From positions 15,441-79,440 of the forward strand of contig JBAZDQ010000005.1 in assembly GCA_041654355.1 (NCBI GenBank): DNA of 64,000 nucleotides, read 5' to 3'. Made by a program: the position numbers and the translations under genes. Below the pieces are notes generated by a model that was not told the DNA's origin, did no database searches, and saw only the letters and a program-made list of their open reading frames with translations. Of this stretch, positions 8,834 through 16,302 are shown piece after piece. The stretch comes from DMER64 sp041654355 (GTDB taxonomy: Bacteria; Bacteroidota; Bacteroidia; Bacteroidales; UBA932). Within the stretch, counting starts at the first letter, position 1; the number at the start of each line of letters is the position of its first letter.

Positions 8834-9991
8834 CTATAAATCCGGTGAGTAGTATGCCTGTGCCAGTTCCCGCTGGTTGTAACGCATGCTCATAACCTGT
8901 CCGTAGGCTCCGGACGTACAAATGGCTACCATATCGCCCCGCGATGTTTCGGGCAGATGCACCGACAATCCAAAGCGGTCAGCCGATTCACAAACCGGTC
9001 CCACCACATCGTACACCTCTGTCTTTTCCGATGCCGAAGTAAAATTACAAACCGCGTGCCTCGCCCCGTATAAAGCAGGTCGAATGAGATCGTTCATCCC
9101 TGCATCCAGTATTGCAAATTTCTTGCCTTTCCCCACTTTGACATATAAAACCCTGGAAATCAAAAAGCCGCACTGTGCTACCAGGGCCCTGCCCGGTTCA
9201 AAATGCACTTTCTGCCCTTTTCTCAATTCCAGGCTCCTGTTAATAGTTTCAAAATACGTTTCAAAAGGACTGTACAAATTCTCCAGCGGGTTTTTGTAGT
9301 CTACGGCAACACCGCCGCCCAGGTTAATATGTTCCAGACGGACATCCTTTTGCTCAAACCAACGCTGGAAATAATTCACTTTATCGCATAACATTTCGAA
9401 CACATTCATGTCCGTAACCTGTGACCCTATATGGAAATGAAGGCCTATTAACTTTATATTTCTGCTTTCGGAAAACACCTCTAAAACATCATCCAGCATC
9501 CATTCACTAATGCCAAACTTGTCCCGTGATCTTCCCGTGGTTATGTGTTTGTTGGTATGTGCGTCAATATTGGGATTCAACCTGAGTGATATCCGGGCGG
9601 TCTTTCCCATCTGTGCAGCCAGGTCGTTAATAATCTTTATTTCGGGAACCGATTCGCAATTAAAGGAAAATATTCCCCCATGTAACGCGGTACGGATCTC
9701 CTTGTCGGATTTTCCGACGCCTGCGAATACTATAGTATCCGGATCAAATCCCATATCCAGTGCCAGCTGTACTTCATTCCCGCTTACGCAGTCTGCTCCC
9801 AATCCGGAACGTTGTATGATCTCAAGGATACGCGGGTTGGCATTAGCTTTCATGGCATAATGTGCTTTGTATCCGTATTTTATGAGATTTTTTGTATAGG
9901 TTCTGAGGGTTTGGTCCAGGATGTCCAGATCGTAAAAATAAAAGGGGGTTTCCAGACGATTGAAGGCATTGATAAAACGTGAAAATTGCAT
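8834..9991 (-). CDS. lysA: diaminopimelate decarboxylase
   Basis: LysA decarboxylates meso-diaminopimelate to lysine, using PLP. The start MQFSRFINAFNRLETPFYFYD at 9991 matches the family's usual N-terminus; an in-frame ATG at 10027 lies upstream of a TAATTTTG -7-like box (10016-10023, minus strand), so it is less likely. The PLP lysine is in HYAMKANANP, the glycine-rich phosphate loop is INLGGGVAVDY, and the C-terminal cysteine/tyrosine region reads GPVCESADRF then TSGAYGQVMSMRYNQR. About 385 residues, full length. Upstream gene of a probable lysA-Sua5 operon. Confidence 0.95.
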   Translation of the reverse strand: MQFSRFINAFNRLETPFYFYDLDILDQTLRTYTKNLIKYGYKAHYAMKANANPRILEIIQRSGLGADCVSGNEVQLALDMGFDPDTIVFAGVGKSDKEIRTALHGGIFSFNCESVPEIKIINDLAAQMGKTARISLRLNPNIDAHTNKHITTGRSRDKFGISEWMLDDVLEVFSESRNIKLIGLHFHIGSQVTDMNVFEMLCDKVNYFQRWFEQKDVRLEHINLGGGVAVDYKNPLENLYSPFETYFETINRSLELRKGQKVHFEPGRALVAQCGFLISRVLYVKVGKGKKFAILDAGMNDLIRPALYGARHAVCNFTSASEKTEVYDVVGPVCESADRFGLSVHLPETSRGDMVAICTSGAYGQVMSMRYNQRELAQAYYSPDL

Positions 9992-10045
9992 ATTGTTACG
10001 GAATGAATTATCCGCCAAAATTAACATTTTTTTGAATTAAACCCT

Positions 10046-10053
10046 TACCTTTG
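10046..10053 (+). promoter_or_regulatory. -7 box upstream of the deoxyhypusine-synthase-like gene
   Basis: TACCTTTG matches TAnnTTTG and lies 23 bases before the ATG at 10077. A TTTG at 10031-10034 is too close to serve as the usual -33 box, so this is supported by the -7 match and position only. Confidence 0.4.
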
Positions 10054-10076
10054 AAGCGTTATATAAAGACACTGTT

Positions 10077-11111
10077 ATGACTATAAAGAAAAAAGACCTG
10101 TTAAAAGATGTCATTCAACACATTGACATCACCAAGATCAATTCAACAGATATTATTGATTCCATGCGGGATATGTCATTTTCTTCACGTGATACGGCCA
10201 GGGCTGCCGACATTCTCCAGATGATGATCCGTGACAAAGACTGTACCAACTGGCTAACCCTGGCAGGCAGTTCAAGTGCCGGCGGTTGCATGCAGGTATA
10301 TGTGGATATGGTACGCTTCAATATGATAGACTGCATTGTTTCCACAGGAGCCTCCATCATAGATATGGACTTCTTTGAAGCCCTGGGATACAAACATTAC
10401 AAAGGCACCCCCTTTGTTGATGACGGCATGTTGCGCAGTGTATACATTGACCGCATCTATGACACCTATATAGATGAAGAGGAATTGCAGCATTGTGATG
10501 CCACCATCAAAAAGATTGCCGACAGCCTGGAACCCCGTCCCTACTCTTCCAGGGAATTTTTATGGGAAACCGGTAAATGGCTGAAGGAAAACTCGGTAAA
10601 GAAAAACTCGTTGATCCAGACCTGTTACGAACAAGGCGTTCCCATATTCGTTCCTGCCTTTTCCGATTGCAGTGCGGGATTCGGACTGGTCCTGCACCAA
10701 CAGGAACGCATTAAAGAAGGAAAGCCTTACCTGACTATTGATTCGGTTGCCGATTTCCGGGAACTGACCGATATTAAGATCAACGCCAAAACGAGCGGAC
10801 TGTTTATGGTTGGCGGCGGTGTACCCAAGAATTTTGCCCAGGATACGGTAGTATGTGCCGAATGCCAGGGACTGGATGTGCCCATGCATCAGTACGCCGT
10901 TCAGATTACCGTAGCCGATGTACGGGACGGGGCCTGTTCCAGTTCCACGCTCAAAGAAGCCTCTTCCTGGGGAAAAGTCAGCACCGTGCACGAGCAAATG
11001 GTATTTGCCGAGGCCACGACCGTCGTCCCCCTGATAGCCGGTTATGCCTACCACAAAGGGGATTGGAAAAAACGGAAAAATTACCGCTGGGCGGATATTT
11101 TCGTGAAATAA
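10077..11111 (+). CDS. deoxyhypusine synthase family protein
   Basis: A 344-residue cytoplasmic NAD-dependent enzyme of the deoxyhypusine synthase fold. Visible features are the glycine-rich LAGSSSAGGCMQ, DCIVSTGASIIDMDF, and the C-terminal SSWGKV, whose Lys300 aligns with the catalytic lysine that carries the aminobutyl group in deoxyhypusine synthase. Bacteria lack eIF5A, so the true substrate cannot be hypusine-bound eIF5A; bacterial relatives have been linked to homospermidine-type polyamine chemistry. The exact product here is unknown. The gene stands alone with its own -7 box and a strong hairpin terminator at 11134-11169. Confidence 0.85.
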   Translation: MTIKKKDLLKDVIQHIDITKINSTDIIDSMRDMSFSSRDTARAADILQMMIRDKDCTNWLTLAGSSSAGGCMQVYVDMVRFNMIDCIVSTGASIIDMDFFEALGYKHYKGTPFVDDGMLRSVYIDRIYDTYIDEEELQHCDATIKKIADSLEPRPYSSREFLWETGKWLKENSVKKNSLIQTCYEQGVPIFVPAFSDCSAGFGLVLHQQERIKEGKPYLTIDSVADFRELTDIKINAKTSGLFMVGGGVPKNFAQDTVVCAECQGLDVPMHQYAVQITVADVRDGACSSSTLKEASSWGKVSTVHEQMVFAEATTVVPLIAGYAYHKGDWKKRKNYRWADIFVK

Positions 11112-11133
11112 AAGAACATTTGGCTGAATACAT

Positions 11134-11169
11134 AAAAAGGCGGATCTGCTGCAGCAAATCCGCCTTTTT
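11134..11169 (+). terminator. intrinsic terminator after the deoxyhypusine-synthase-like gene
   Basis: A perfect 12-base inverted repeat (AAAAAGGCGGAT / ATCCGCCTTTTT) with a 12-base loop, ending in T5. Because the stem is flanked by A5 and T5 it could act on both strands, serving the plus-strand gene upstream and the minus-strand small peptide gene at 11188-11337. Confidence 0.85.
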
Positions 11170-11187
11170 GTTGGTCTTGATAATTAA

Positions 11188-11337
11188 TTAGTCGGTCAAT
11201 AAACCAACGATGCCAGAAATCACAGATAGCAGGATTACTCCAACACCGAGAAATGCAAAGATAAACCCAGTTTCAAAATCTTGGAGGCCCATCCACATAT
11301 CGTTGATAATTGCTGTGAAAATTTCTATGATACCCAT
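11188..11337 (-). CDS. small single-pass membrane protein, 49 aa, unknown
   Basis: The frame ATG 11337 to TAA 11188-11190 encodes MGIIEIFTAIINDMWMGLQD followed by a hydrophobic stretch (FIFAFLGVGVILLSVISGIVG) that would form one membrane helix, ending LLTD. It is the second of two short hydrophobic frames on the same strand; the first ends at 11435. A near-perfect terminator lies just downstream. I recognise no family. Size and layout would fit a small membrane-acting peptide, for example a holin-like or toxin-like peptide or a subunit-like accessory peptide, but there is no direct evidence for any of these. Confidence 0.6.
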   Translation of the reverse strand: MGIIEIFTAIINDMWMGLQDFETGFIFAFLGVGVILLSVISGIVGLLTD

Positions 11338-11371
11338 TTTTAATTCGAATTAAATGATTAATCTTTTTCTG

Positions 11372-11424
11372 CCTACTCTTAAGGATTTTCGGCGGCTCCC
11401 CCTACTCTTTAAAGGATTTTCGGG
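11372..11424. repeat. two-copy tandem repeat, 29-base period, between the small peptide genes
   Basis: CCTACTCTTAAGGATTTTCGG (11372-11392) recurs as CCTACTCTTTAAAGGATTTTCGG starting at 11401. The copies differ by a two-base TA-like insertion at the centre, where each has a small palindrome (CTTAAG or CTTTAAAG). It fills most of the gap between the two short membrane-peptide frames. It may be a regulatory or RNA-structure element, or a duplicated leader. Confidence 0.6.
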
Positions 11425-11434
11425 ATATTCCTTT

Positions 11435-11569
11435 CTACGTTTCTTCAGGGAACAGGAACATTAGAATGAAAGGAACAATCATTCCCAAAACCGCAAGAAT
11501 CATTGCAAATCCCAAGTTGGATTCAGGATTGTGAATTAGTTGTTTCAAAATTAAAATAATTTCTTCCAT
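11435..11569 (-). CDS. small single-pass membrane protein, 44 aa, unknown
   Basis: The frame ATG 11569 to TAG 11435-11437 encodes MEEIILILKQLIHNPESN and then a hydrophobic segment (LGFAMILAVLGMIVPFILMF) ending LFPEET. It resembles the neighbouring 49-residue frame in plan: a short amphipathic N-terminus, one membrane helix, an acidic end. The two share a loose GFAxxLxVLG / GFIFAFLGVG pattern, so they may be distant paralogues. A consensus Bacteroidetes promoter (11614-11644) lies 45 bases upstream, which argues that it is expressed. No known family recognised. Confidence 0.6.
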   Translation of the reverse strand: MEEIILILKQLIHNPESNLGFAMILAVLGMIVPFILMFLFPEET

Positions 11570-11613
11570 AGTTACTATAATTGATTAAATGTATAAATTT
11601 TCAAAGGTCATGG

Positions 11614-11644
11614 CAAAGTTAAAAATCTTTTTTTAACTACCAAA
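11614..11644 (-). promoter_or_regulatory. consensus promoter for the small membrane peptide pair
   Basis: Read on the minus strand: TTTG (11644-11641), 19 bases, TAACTTTG (11621-11614). Both boxes and the spacing fit the Bacteroidetes sigma-AB consensus. Transcription would start near 11607, giving a leader of about 38 bases before the ATG at 11569. Confidence 0.7.
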
Positions 11645-11654
11645 TACAACGGTT

Positions 11655-13115
11655 TCAAATATTGTGCTCTTTTCTTAATAAATCATTAACTGTTTTCACG
11701 GGATTAAAAGTACTCAGCGGCACTTCCACAAAAGCCGTATTCCATCCACTCATGCTTCCGTTCCATAATCCGGGCAATTCCAAAGCTTTTAACTCTCTCC
11801 CATCCAGGCTTTTATGTGAAATAAAGCCTGTGTCGTCGTCTCGGTAATCGGACAAATGATACACCTTCCCGTCGTAATTTTTAAAGGAACAGACTATGTC
11901 AACCGGATTGAAATGCGTGGAATCGTATTTTTTTCCGTTCAGTTGTACGCTTTCCAAGATTTGTAAAGAACCGGATCCGTCCTTGTCCCTCACCCGGAAA
12001 GGGCCTCCCCCCGGTTCCCCCGTAGAACGAACCATGCCGCATACACGGACAGGTCTGTTCAGTTTGGAGAACAAATAGGAGCGGAATTCCTCTTCTTCCA
12101 TGGGAGGATGCGTAATTCCGAATGCCTGCTCTAAAAAATCGGCCATTTCCCTTAAACGTAAAGGATCGGCATGATTTTTAAGTTCACCTATATATTTATA
12201 TACCTGTCTTCTGCACCTGAGCAGGTACCCGCCAAGCACTTTTCGCCAGTGAATGACCGGTTCCAGCAACGCTTCCGGAACAACATTGTCAATATTCCGG
12301 ATAAATACCATGTCCTGCGTCAACGTATTCAGATTTTCCAACAAAGCTCCGTGCCCGCCCGGTCTGAGTACCAGGGAGCCGTCATCGGTACGGAACGGTC
12401 TGTTTTGCATATCAACGGCCAGAGTGTTGGTGGAAGGACTTTGGGTGGAAAAAGTCACGTTGAGTTCCATTCCGAACCTTCTTTGGTAATCCCCTCGGAT
12501 TTCTTCCAAAAGGGCGGCAAACAAAGGTTCGTGTTCCGGGGAAACCGTAAAATGAACGTTTATCGTTTCACCTTCAGAAGTATCGCACAGTGCCGATTCT
12601 ACCAGGTGTTCCCGGAACGGGGTACGTGGTTCGTCGGCGTATTTATGGAACGGGATCAGGCCTTTGGGCAATGAGCCGTAATTCAACCCTTCATCCTCCA
12701 GCAACAGCGTAAGGATCTTCAACGGCTTGCCGGATTCAAATCCTCTTATTTGTGAAAGTTCGGGATAAAATGCAAATTCCTGAAGATGTTCAAAGAAGGT
12801 TTGTACAGTTTCCGGAAGATCTGCCTTTTCATTGTCCCGGAGCATGCCGGCTGCCGAGAACAAATCCTTAAACATACGGCTGGCGGCTCCCGAGGCGGGA
12901 ACAAATTTAATACGGCTTCCGTTCCATTGATCGTAACGGGTTACCAGCTCTTCTTGTTGTGCTTTGTCAAGACATACGATTCCGTTGCCGGGAACGGCAG
13001 GACCAATTATGTCAAGAGGTGGGATTCCCCGGGAAAAGATGTGCAGTTGCGTTTCAATATCATTGAACGTCAATCCGTTGCGTTCAATGAATTCCAGATC
13101 TTTTTTGGTAAACAT
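11655..13115 (-). CDS. DUF4301 family protein
   Basis: A protein of about 486 residues of a family common in Bacteroidales with no assigned function. The start MFTKKDLEFIERNGL at 13115 fits the family; an earlier ATG at 13148 would lengthen an already large overlap with pdxB. Notable segments: FVPASGAASRMFKDLF, which resembles a nucleotide-sugar pyrophosphorylase signature loop, LVLRPGGHGALLENLN, and RVCGMVRSTGEPGGGPF. These suggest a nucleotidyltransferase-like fold, but this is inference. It is the last gene of the recF-DUF721-pdxB-DUF4301 series, and its first 46 bases overlap the 3' end of pdxB. Confidence 0.8.
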   Translation of the reverse strand: MFTKKDLEFIERNGLTFNDIETQLHIFSRGIPPLDIIGPAVPGNGIVCLDKAQQEELVTRYDQWNGSRIKFVPASGAASRMFKDLFSAAGMLRDNEKADLPETVQTFFEHLQEFAFYPELSQIRGFESGKPLKILTLLLEDEGLNYGSLPKGLIPFHKYADEPRTPFREHLVESALCDTSEGETINVHFTVSPEHEPLFAALLEEIRGDYQRRFGMELNVTFSTQSPSTNTLAVDMQNRPFRTDDGSLVLRPGGHGALLENLNTLTQDMVFIRNIDNVVPEALLEPVIHWRKVLGGYLLRCRRQVYKYIGELKNHADPLRLREMADFLEQAFGITHPPMEEEEFRSYLFSKLNRPVRVCGMVRSTGEPGGGPFRVRDKDGSGSLQILESVQLNGKKYDSTHFNPVDIVCSFKNYDGKVYHLSDYRDDDTGFISHKSLDGRELKALELPGLWNGSMSGWNTAFVEVPLSTFNPVKTVNDLLRKEHNI

Positions 13116-14149
13116 AAAGTCAATTGCCTGTATTGTTCCTGTGTCCATTCCCTGCGGTAAACATATGCTTTTCTGAATGCTTCAAATTGGCGTGGAGCAT
13201 TTCGCAACTGTTTATCCTCTACAAATATAGGAAAACAATGGGTGAAAAGCAAATCATCGGGTACCGGCAGGGGCAGCGGTAATGATATGGTATGATCCTC
13301 CAGTTCTTTCCATCCGAAATGATCTGCCAGCGCACGAATCACAGCTTCTGAGGCATTTCTCTTTCCCTCCAGAGAATAACCTGCAATATGGGGTGTGGCT
13401 ATATCTGTGATCTGAAGAGTCTCAACGTCAATATGCGGTTCGTTCTGCCATACATCCAGGATAATGCCTCCCAGATTTTTTGCGGCATCTTTCAAAGCTT
13501 CTTCGTCTACTACCTCTCCACGGGAAGTATTCACCAGGCAGGCACCTTTTTTCATGGAAGAAAAAAACGTCCAGTCTGCCATACCGCGTGTATCCGGGGC
13601 AAGGGGGACGTGCAGGGTGACGATATCGGCATGCGTGAGCAACTCGGCAAGTTCAACAAAACAGGCAGAGCCCTCGGCAAGAGCGCGCGGGGGATCGTTC
13701 AAAAGGGCTTTCATGCCCAGATGATTGGCCAGTTCCACCACTTTCTTTCCCACATTTCCTACACCCACGACGCCCAGCGTTTTGCCGGCAAGATCCTCGT
13801 TCTTCTTTGCAGCCCAGGCCACCAGAGCAGTGAAAACGTATTGCATGACAGCCCCGGCATTACAACCGGGTGCGTTAACCACCTTTATACTGCGTGATTT
13901 ACAATATGCGATGTCAATATGATCCGTACCTATGGTGGCAGAACCTATAAAAGAAACGGGAGTGCCTTCCAGCAGGGAGGCATCGCAACGGGTCCGGGTG
14001 CGGACAATGAGTGCATCTGCCGCTCGTATGGCTTCCTTGTCAATCAGATGTCCTGAAAGTCGCGTCAGACGGGCAAGCCGGAGCGGAATGCCTTCCAGAA
14101 AAGGGATCTGGTCGTCTGCTACAATATGTGGTATGCTGTTCACGATCAA
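13070..14149 (-). CDS. pdxB: 4-phosphoerythronate dehydrogenase PdxB, TTG start
   Basis: PdxB oxidises 4-phospho-D-erythronate with NAD in the DXP-dependent route to pyridoxal phosphate. The D-2-hydroxyacid dehydrogenase fold is clear: GSATIGTDHIDIAYCK, NAD loop GVVGVGNVGKKVVELA, VTLHVPLAPDTRGM, and ILDVWQNEPHIDVETL, with the catalytic His in ATPHIAGYSLEGK. The PdxB dimerisation tail follows. I place the start at TTG 14149 (then IVNSIPHIVADD) because it overlaps the DUF721 stop TGA as TTGA, a typical coupled junction; an upstream ATG at 14236 would run 87 bases into DUF721. About 359 residues. Confidence 0.9.
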   Translation of the reverse strand: MIVNSIPHIVADDQIPFLEGIPLRLARLTRLSGHLIDKEAIRAADALIVRTRTRCDASLLEGTPVSFIGSATIGTDHIDIAYCKSRSIKVVNAPGCNAGAVMQYVFTALVAWAAKKNEDLAGKTLGVVGVGNVGKKVVELANHLGMKALLNDPPRALAEGSACFVELAELLTHADIVTLHVPLAPDTRGMADWTFFSSMKKGACLVNTSRGEVVDEEALKDAAKNLGGIILDVWQNEPHIDVETLQITDIATPHIAGYSLEGKRNASEAVIRALADHFGWKELEDHTISLPLPLPVPDDLLFTHCFPIFVEDKQLRNAPRQFEAFRKAYVYRREWTQEQYRQLTLCLPKKIWNSLNATD

Positions 14150-14436
14150 CGTATGATGAGTTCCCTCACAACGGTTTTTTTCAGACCGGCATTCAGTTTT
14201 CCCATTAGAAAGGTTTTCTGCATATCCAGCTGGCAACGCAAAACGGAAGATTTGATCCTGACGGTGTAAATCCCGTCACGAAAAGATCGTTCCCCGCATT
14301 CGCGGGCCGCCGTTTCGCCTATGAGTTCGTCCCAGGCATGATGCAAACGAAGTGTATCCAACCCTTCCCGCAAACCGGTTTCTTCCAGGGTCTGGTCAAG
14401 AACCTCCTGCAATGTTTTAGTCTTTTGTCTTTTCAT
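14146..14436 (-). CDS. DUF721 domain-containing protein
   Basis: A 96-residue protein starting MKRQKTKTLQEVLDQTLEE. The DUF721 core is visible: LHHAWDELIGETAA and YTVRIKSSVLRCQLDMQKTFLMGKLN. Members of this family commonly sit beside recF or dnaN and are thought to contact nucleic acid or replication proteins, but their role is not settled. Here the start overlaps the end of recF by 20 bases and the stop overlaps the pdxB TTG start by 4, so it is embedded in a coupled operon. Confidence 0.85.
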   Translation of the reverse strand: MKRQKTKTLQEVLDQTLEETGLREGLDTLRLHHAWDELIGETAARECGERSFRDGIYTVRIKSSVLRCQLDMQKTFLMGKLNAGLKKTVVRELIIR

Positions 14437-15523
14437 GAGTAAAAACACCTCCTTTTACACTGTATATGGTATGTGGTCCTCCCAATGCATGGATCAGTTC
14501 CTCTATCCTGACCTTATTGCTGTCAGTCAGAAATATCTGGCCAAAACCGTCTTCCACCACCAAATGCAGCAAATGAGACACCCGCCTGGCATCCAGTTTG
14601 TCAAAAACATCGTCCAGCAAAAGGATGGGAGCCAGTTCCTTCATTTGCCGGATTAAAGCGAACTGGGCCAGTTTTAGCGCCAGAAGGTAAGATTTCTGTT
14701 GTCCTTGGGATCCGCACACTTTCAGGGGATGTCCTTCCAAAGAGAATTGTACGTCATCCCGCTGAATCCCCGTCCCTGTGTATTGCAGCATCCTGTCTTT
14801 CTGCCTGTTCTTTTTCAGCAGACCTGCCATGTCCTCGTGATTAAGGTCGGAGTCATACCTCAAATCCACCTGTTCCTTTCCGGCAGAAAGCAACCTGTAA
14901 TAATGGATCACATGAGGGTGGAGCAAACGGCATAATTCTTTCCTCTTATTATATATCAGATCCGCACGTACCGATAAAGAATTATCCAGGGCGTCCATCA
15001 CATCATCGGGAATTTGTTCCGATTTCAGGAGTTTGTTTCTCTGGTGAAGCAGTTTCTTATATTCCAGGACGGTCTGAAGGTAATCCGGCTCTGTTTGTGA
15101 CAGGAGAAAATTCAGGTATTTACGACGTTCTTCCCCCGAACCGTATACTAGTGATGTGTCCTGGGGTGAAACCATGACCACCGGGATGAGACCTACGTGA
15201 GTCGATAATTTTTCGTAACGTTTCCCGTTTCGTTTAAATATTTTTTCACCCTGCCTGTTAACGGTACAGGAGATTTTCTCGGTTAAGGTATTCCCCATGA
15301 CATATTCCCCAAAGAGTGTGGTATCCTGGTATTCATACCCTATGACATCCCTGTCCGGTATGCCCAGAGAGCTTTTACAGACACTCAGGTAATACAGGCC
15401 ATCCAGCAAATTGGTCTTTCCTTCCCCGTTATCACCATATAAAACATTAATGCCCGGGGAAAAGGTCAAAGATGCTTCATCAATGTTTTTAAAATGAGAC
15501 AGCAACAATCGGGATAAATACAT
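14417..15523 (-). CDS. recF: DNA replication and repair protein RecF
   Basis: RecF is an SMC-like ABC ATPase that loads RecA at gapped DNA with RecO and RecR. The start MYLSRLLLSHFKNIDEASL at 15523 is conserved; the open frame extends further upstream but only as a shadow of the divergent TPR gene. Walker A is VLYGDNGEGKTNLLDGL, the signature segment is GSQGQQKSYLLALKLAQF, and Walker B is PILLLDDVFDKLDARR. 368 residues, normal length. First gene of recF-DUF721-pdxB-DUF4301. A minus-strand TATGTTTG at 15546-15553 may be its -7 box. Confidence 0.95.
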   Translation of the reverse strand: MYLSRLLLSHFKNIDEASLTFSPGINVLYGDNGEGKTNLLDGLYYLSVCKSSLGIPDRDVIGYEYQDTTLFGEYVMGNTLTEKISCTVNRQGEKIFKRNGKRYEKLSTHVGLIPVVMVSPQDTSLVYGSGEERRKYLNFLLSQTEPDYLQTVLEYKKLLHQRNKLLKSEQIPDDVMDALDNSLSVRADLIYNKRKELCRLLHPHVIHYYRLLSAGKEQVDLRYDSDLNHEDMAGLLKKNRQKDRMLQYTGTGIQRDDVQFSLEGHPLKVCGSQGQQKSYLLALKLAQFALIRQMKELAPILLLDDVFDKLDARRVSHLLHLVVEDGFGQIFLTDSNKVRIEELIHALGGPHTIYSVKGGVFTHEKTKD

Positions 15524-15545
15524 ATAGATTCGTTCAACAAGTATG

Positions 15546-15573
15546 CAAACATAGCAAATTTTACGTATATTTG
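15546..15573. promoter_or_regulatory. divergent -7 boxes between recF and the TPR gene
   Basis: The minus strand reads TATGTTTG (15553-15546), facing recF; the plus strand reads TATATTTG (15566-15573), facing the TPR gene at 15594. Both fit TAnnTTTG, though neither has a clear -33 TTTG. The two start regions are only about 30 bases apart, so polymerase binding to one may hinder the other. Confidence 0.35.
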
Positions 15574-15593
15574 CCGCCTCAAAACAAAGACCT

Positions 15594-16292
15594 ATGTCAA
15601 AAAAGAATACCAGCGCAAAGCATAAACAGAAGAAAGAAGAACCGGCAGCAGTTGCCGAAGCTATCAGCAAAACAGAAGAATTTCTGGCTAAGTACAAAAA
15701 ACACCTGATCTATTCCGCCACGGGTATTTTGGTCCTGCTTGGCCTGGGTTTCGGATACATGAAGCTTATCCGGGAACCCCGCCGCCAGGAATCTATGGCA
15801 CAAATGTTCCCGGCAGAAAGTTATTTCAGGGCGGATTCCTTTGATCTGGCCTTAAACGGAGACGGGAACGTCCTTGGCTTTAAAGACATTATTGATGAAT
15901 ACAAAGCGCTTCCCGGACAGATAGTATATTTTTATGCAGGTGTCAGTGAACTGCACCTGGGAAATTACGCGCAGGCTATAGAATACCTGAAAAAATACAA
16001 ATCCGGAGATGAGATCATACAGGCACGCGCTTATTGCACTATTGGAGATGCCTATTCAGGACTTGACGATTTTGATAACGCACTGTCATGGTACAAAAAA
16101 GCGGCTCAATACAGAGATAATGCCTATGCGGCTGCTTATTACAAAAAGGCCGGTATCCTTCTGGAAGAAAAGGGAGATTATGCCGGTGCCCTGGAAATGT
16201 ATAACACCATTAAGAATCAATACCCCCAAACCATTGAGGGAGTTGATATAGACAAATACATCTCACGTCTGGAAATCCTGATGGAACAATAA
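15594..16292 (+). CDS. membrane-anchored tetratricopeptide repeat protein
   Basis: A 232-residue protein with a Lys-rich cytoplasmic N-terminus (to about residue 37), one membrane segment (about 38-60, LIYSATGILVLLGLGFGYMK) and a C-terminal domain of TPR-like helices, with repeats such as GNYAQAIEYLKKY, DFDNALSWYKKAAQ and GDYAGALEMYNTI. The plan resembles YfgM/BepA-associated TPR anchors that act at the periplasmic face of the Sec machinery, but that identity is not certain. It is divergent from recF and is followed 10 bases later by the YebC gene. Confidence 0.75.
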   Translation: MSKKNTSAKHKQKKEEPAAVAEAISKTEEFLAKYKKHLIYSATGILVLLGLGFGYMKLIREPRRQESMAQMFPAESYFRADSFDLALNGDGNVLGFKDIIDEYKALPGQIVYFYAGVSELHLGNYAQAIEYLKKYKSGDEIIQARAYCTIGDAYSGLDDFDNALSWYKKAAQYRDNAYAAAYYKKAGILLEEKGDYAGALEMYNTIKNQYPQTIEGVDIDKYISRLEILMEQ

Positions 16293-16302
16293 AACGTTAT
16301 CT

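Noticed and set aside
11372..11424. Repeat considered as a CRISPR array
   Set aside because: Only two near-adjacent copies, with a spacer of about 8 bases; no cas genes nearby.
15524..15697. Upstream extension of recF by 58 codons
   Set aside because: It runs through the divergent promoter region and into the TPR gene in antisense; the conserved RecF start is at 15523.
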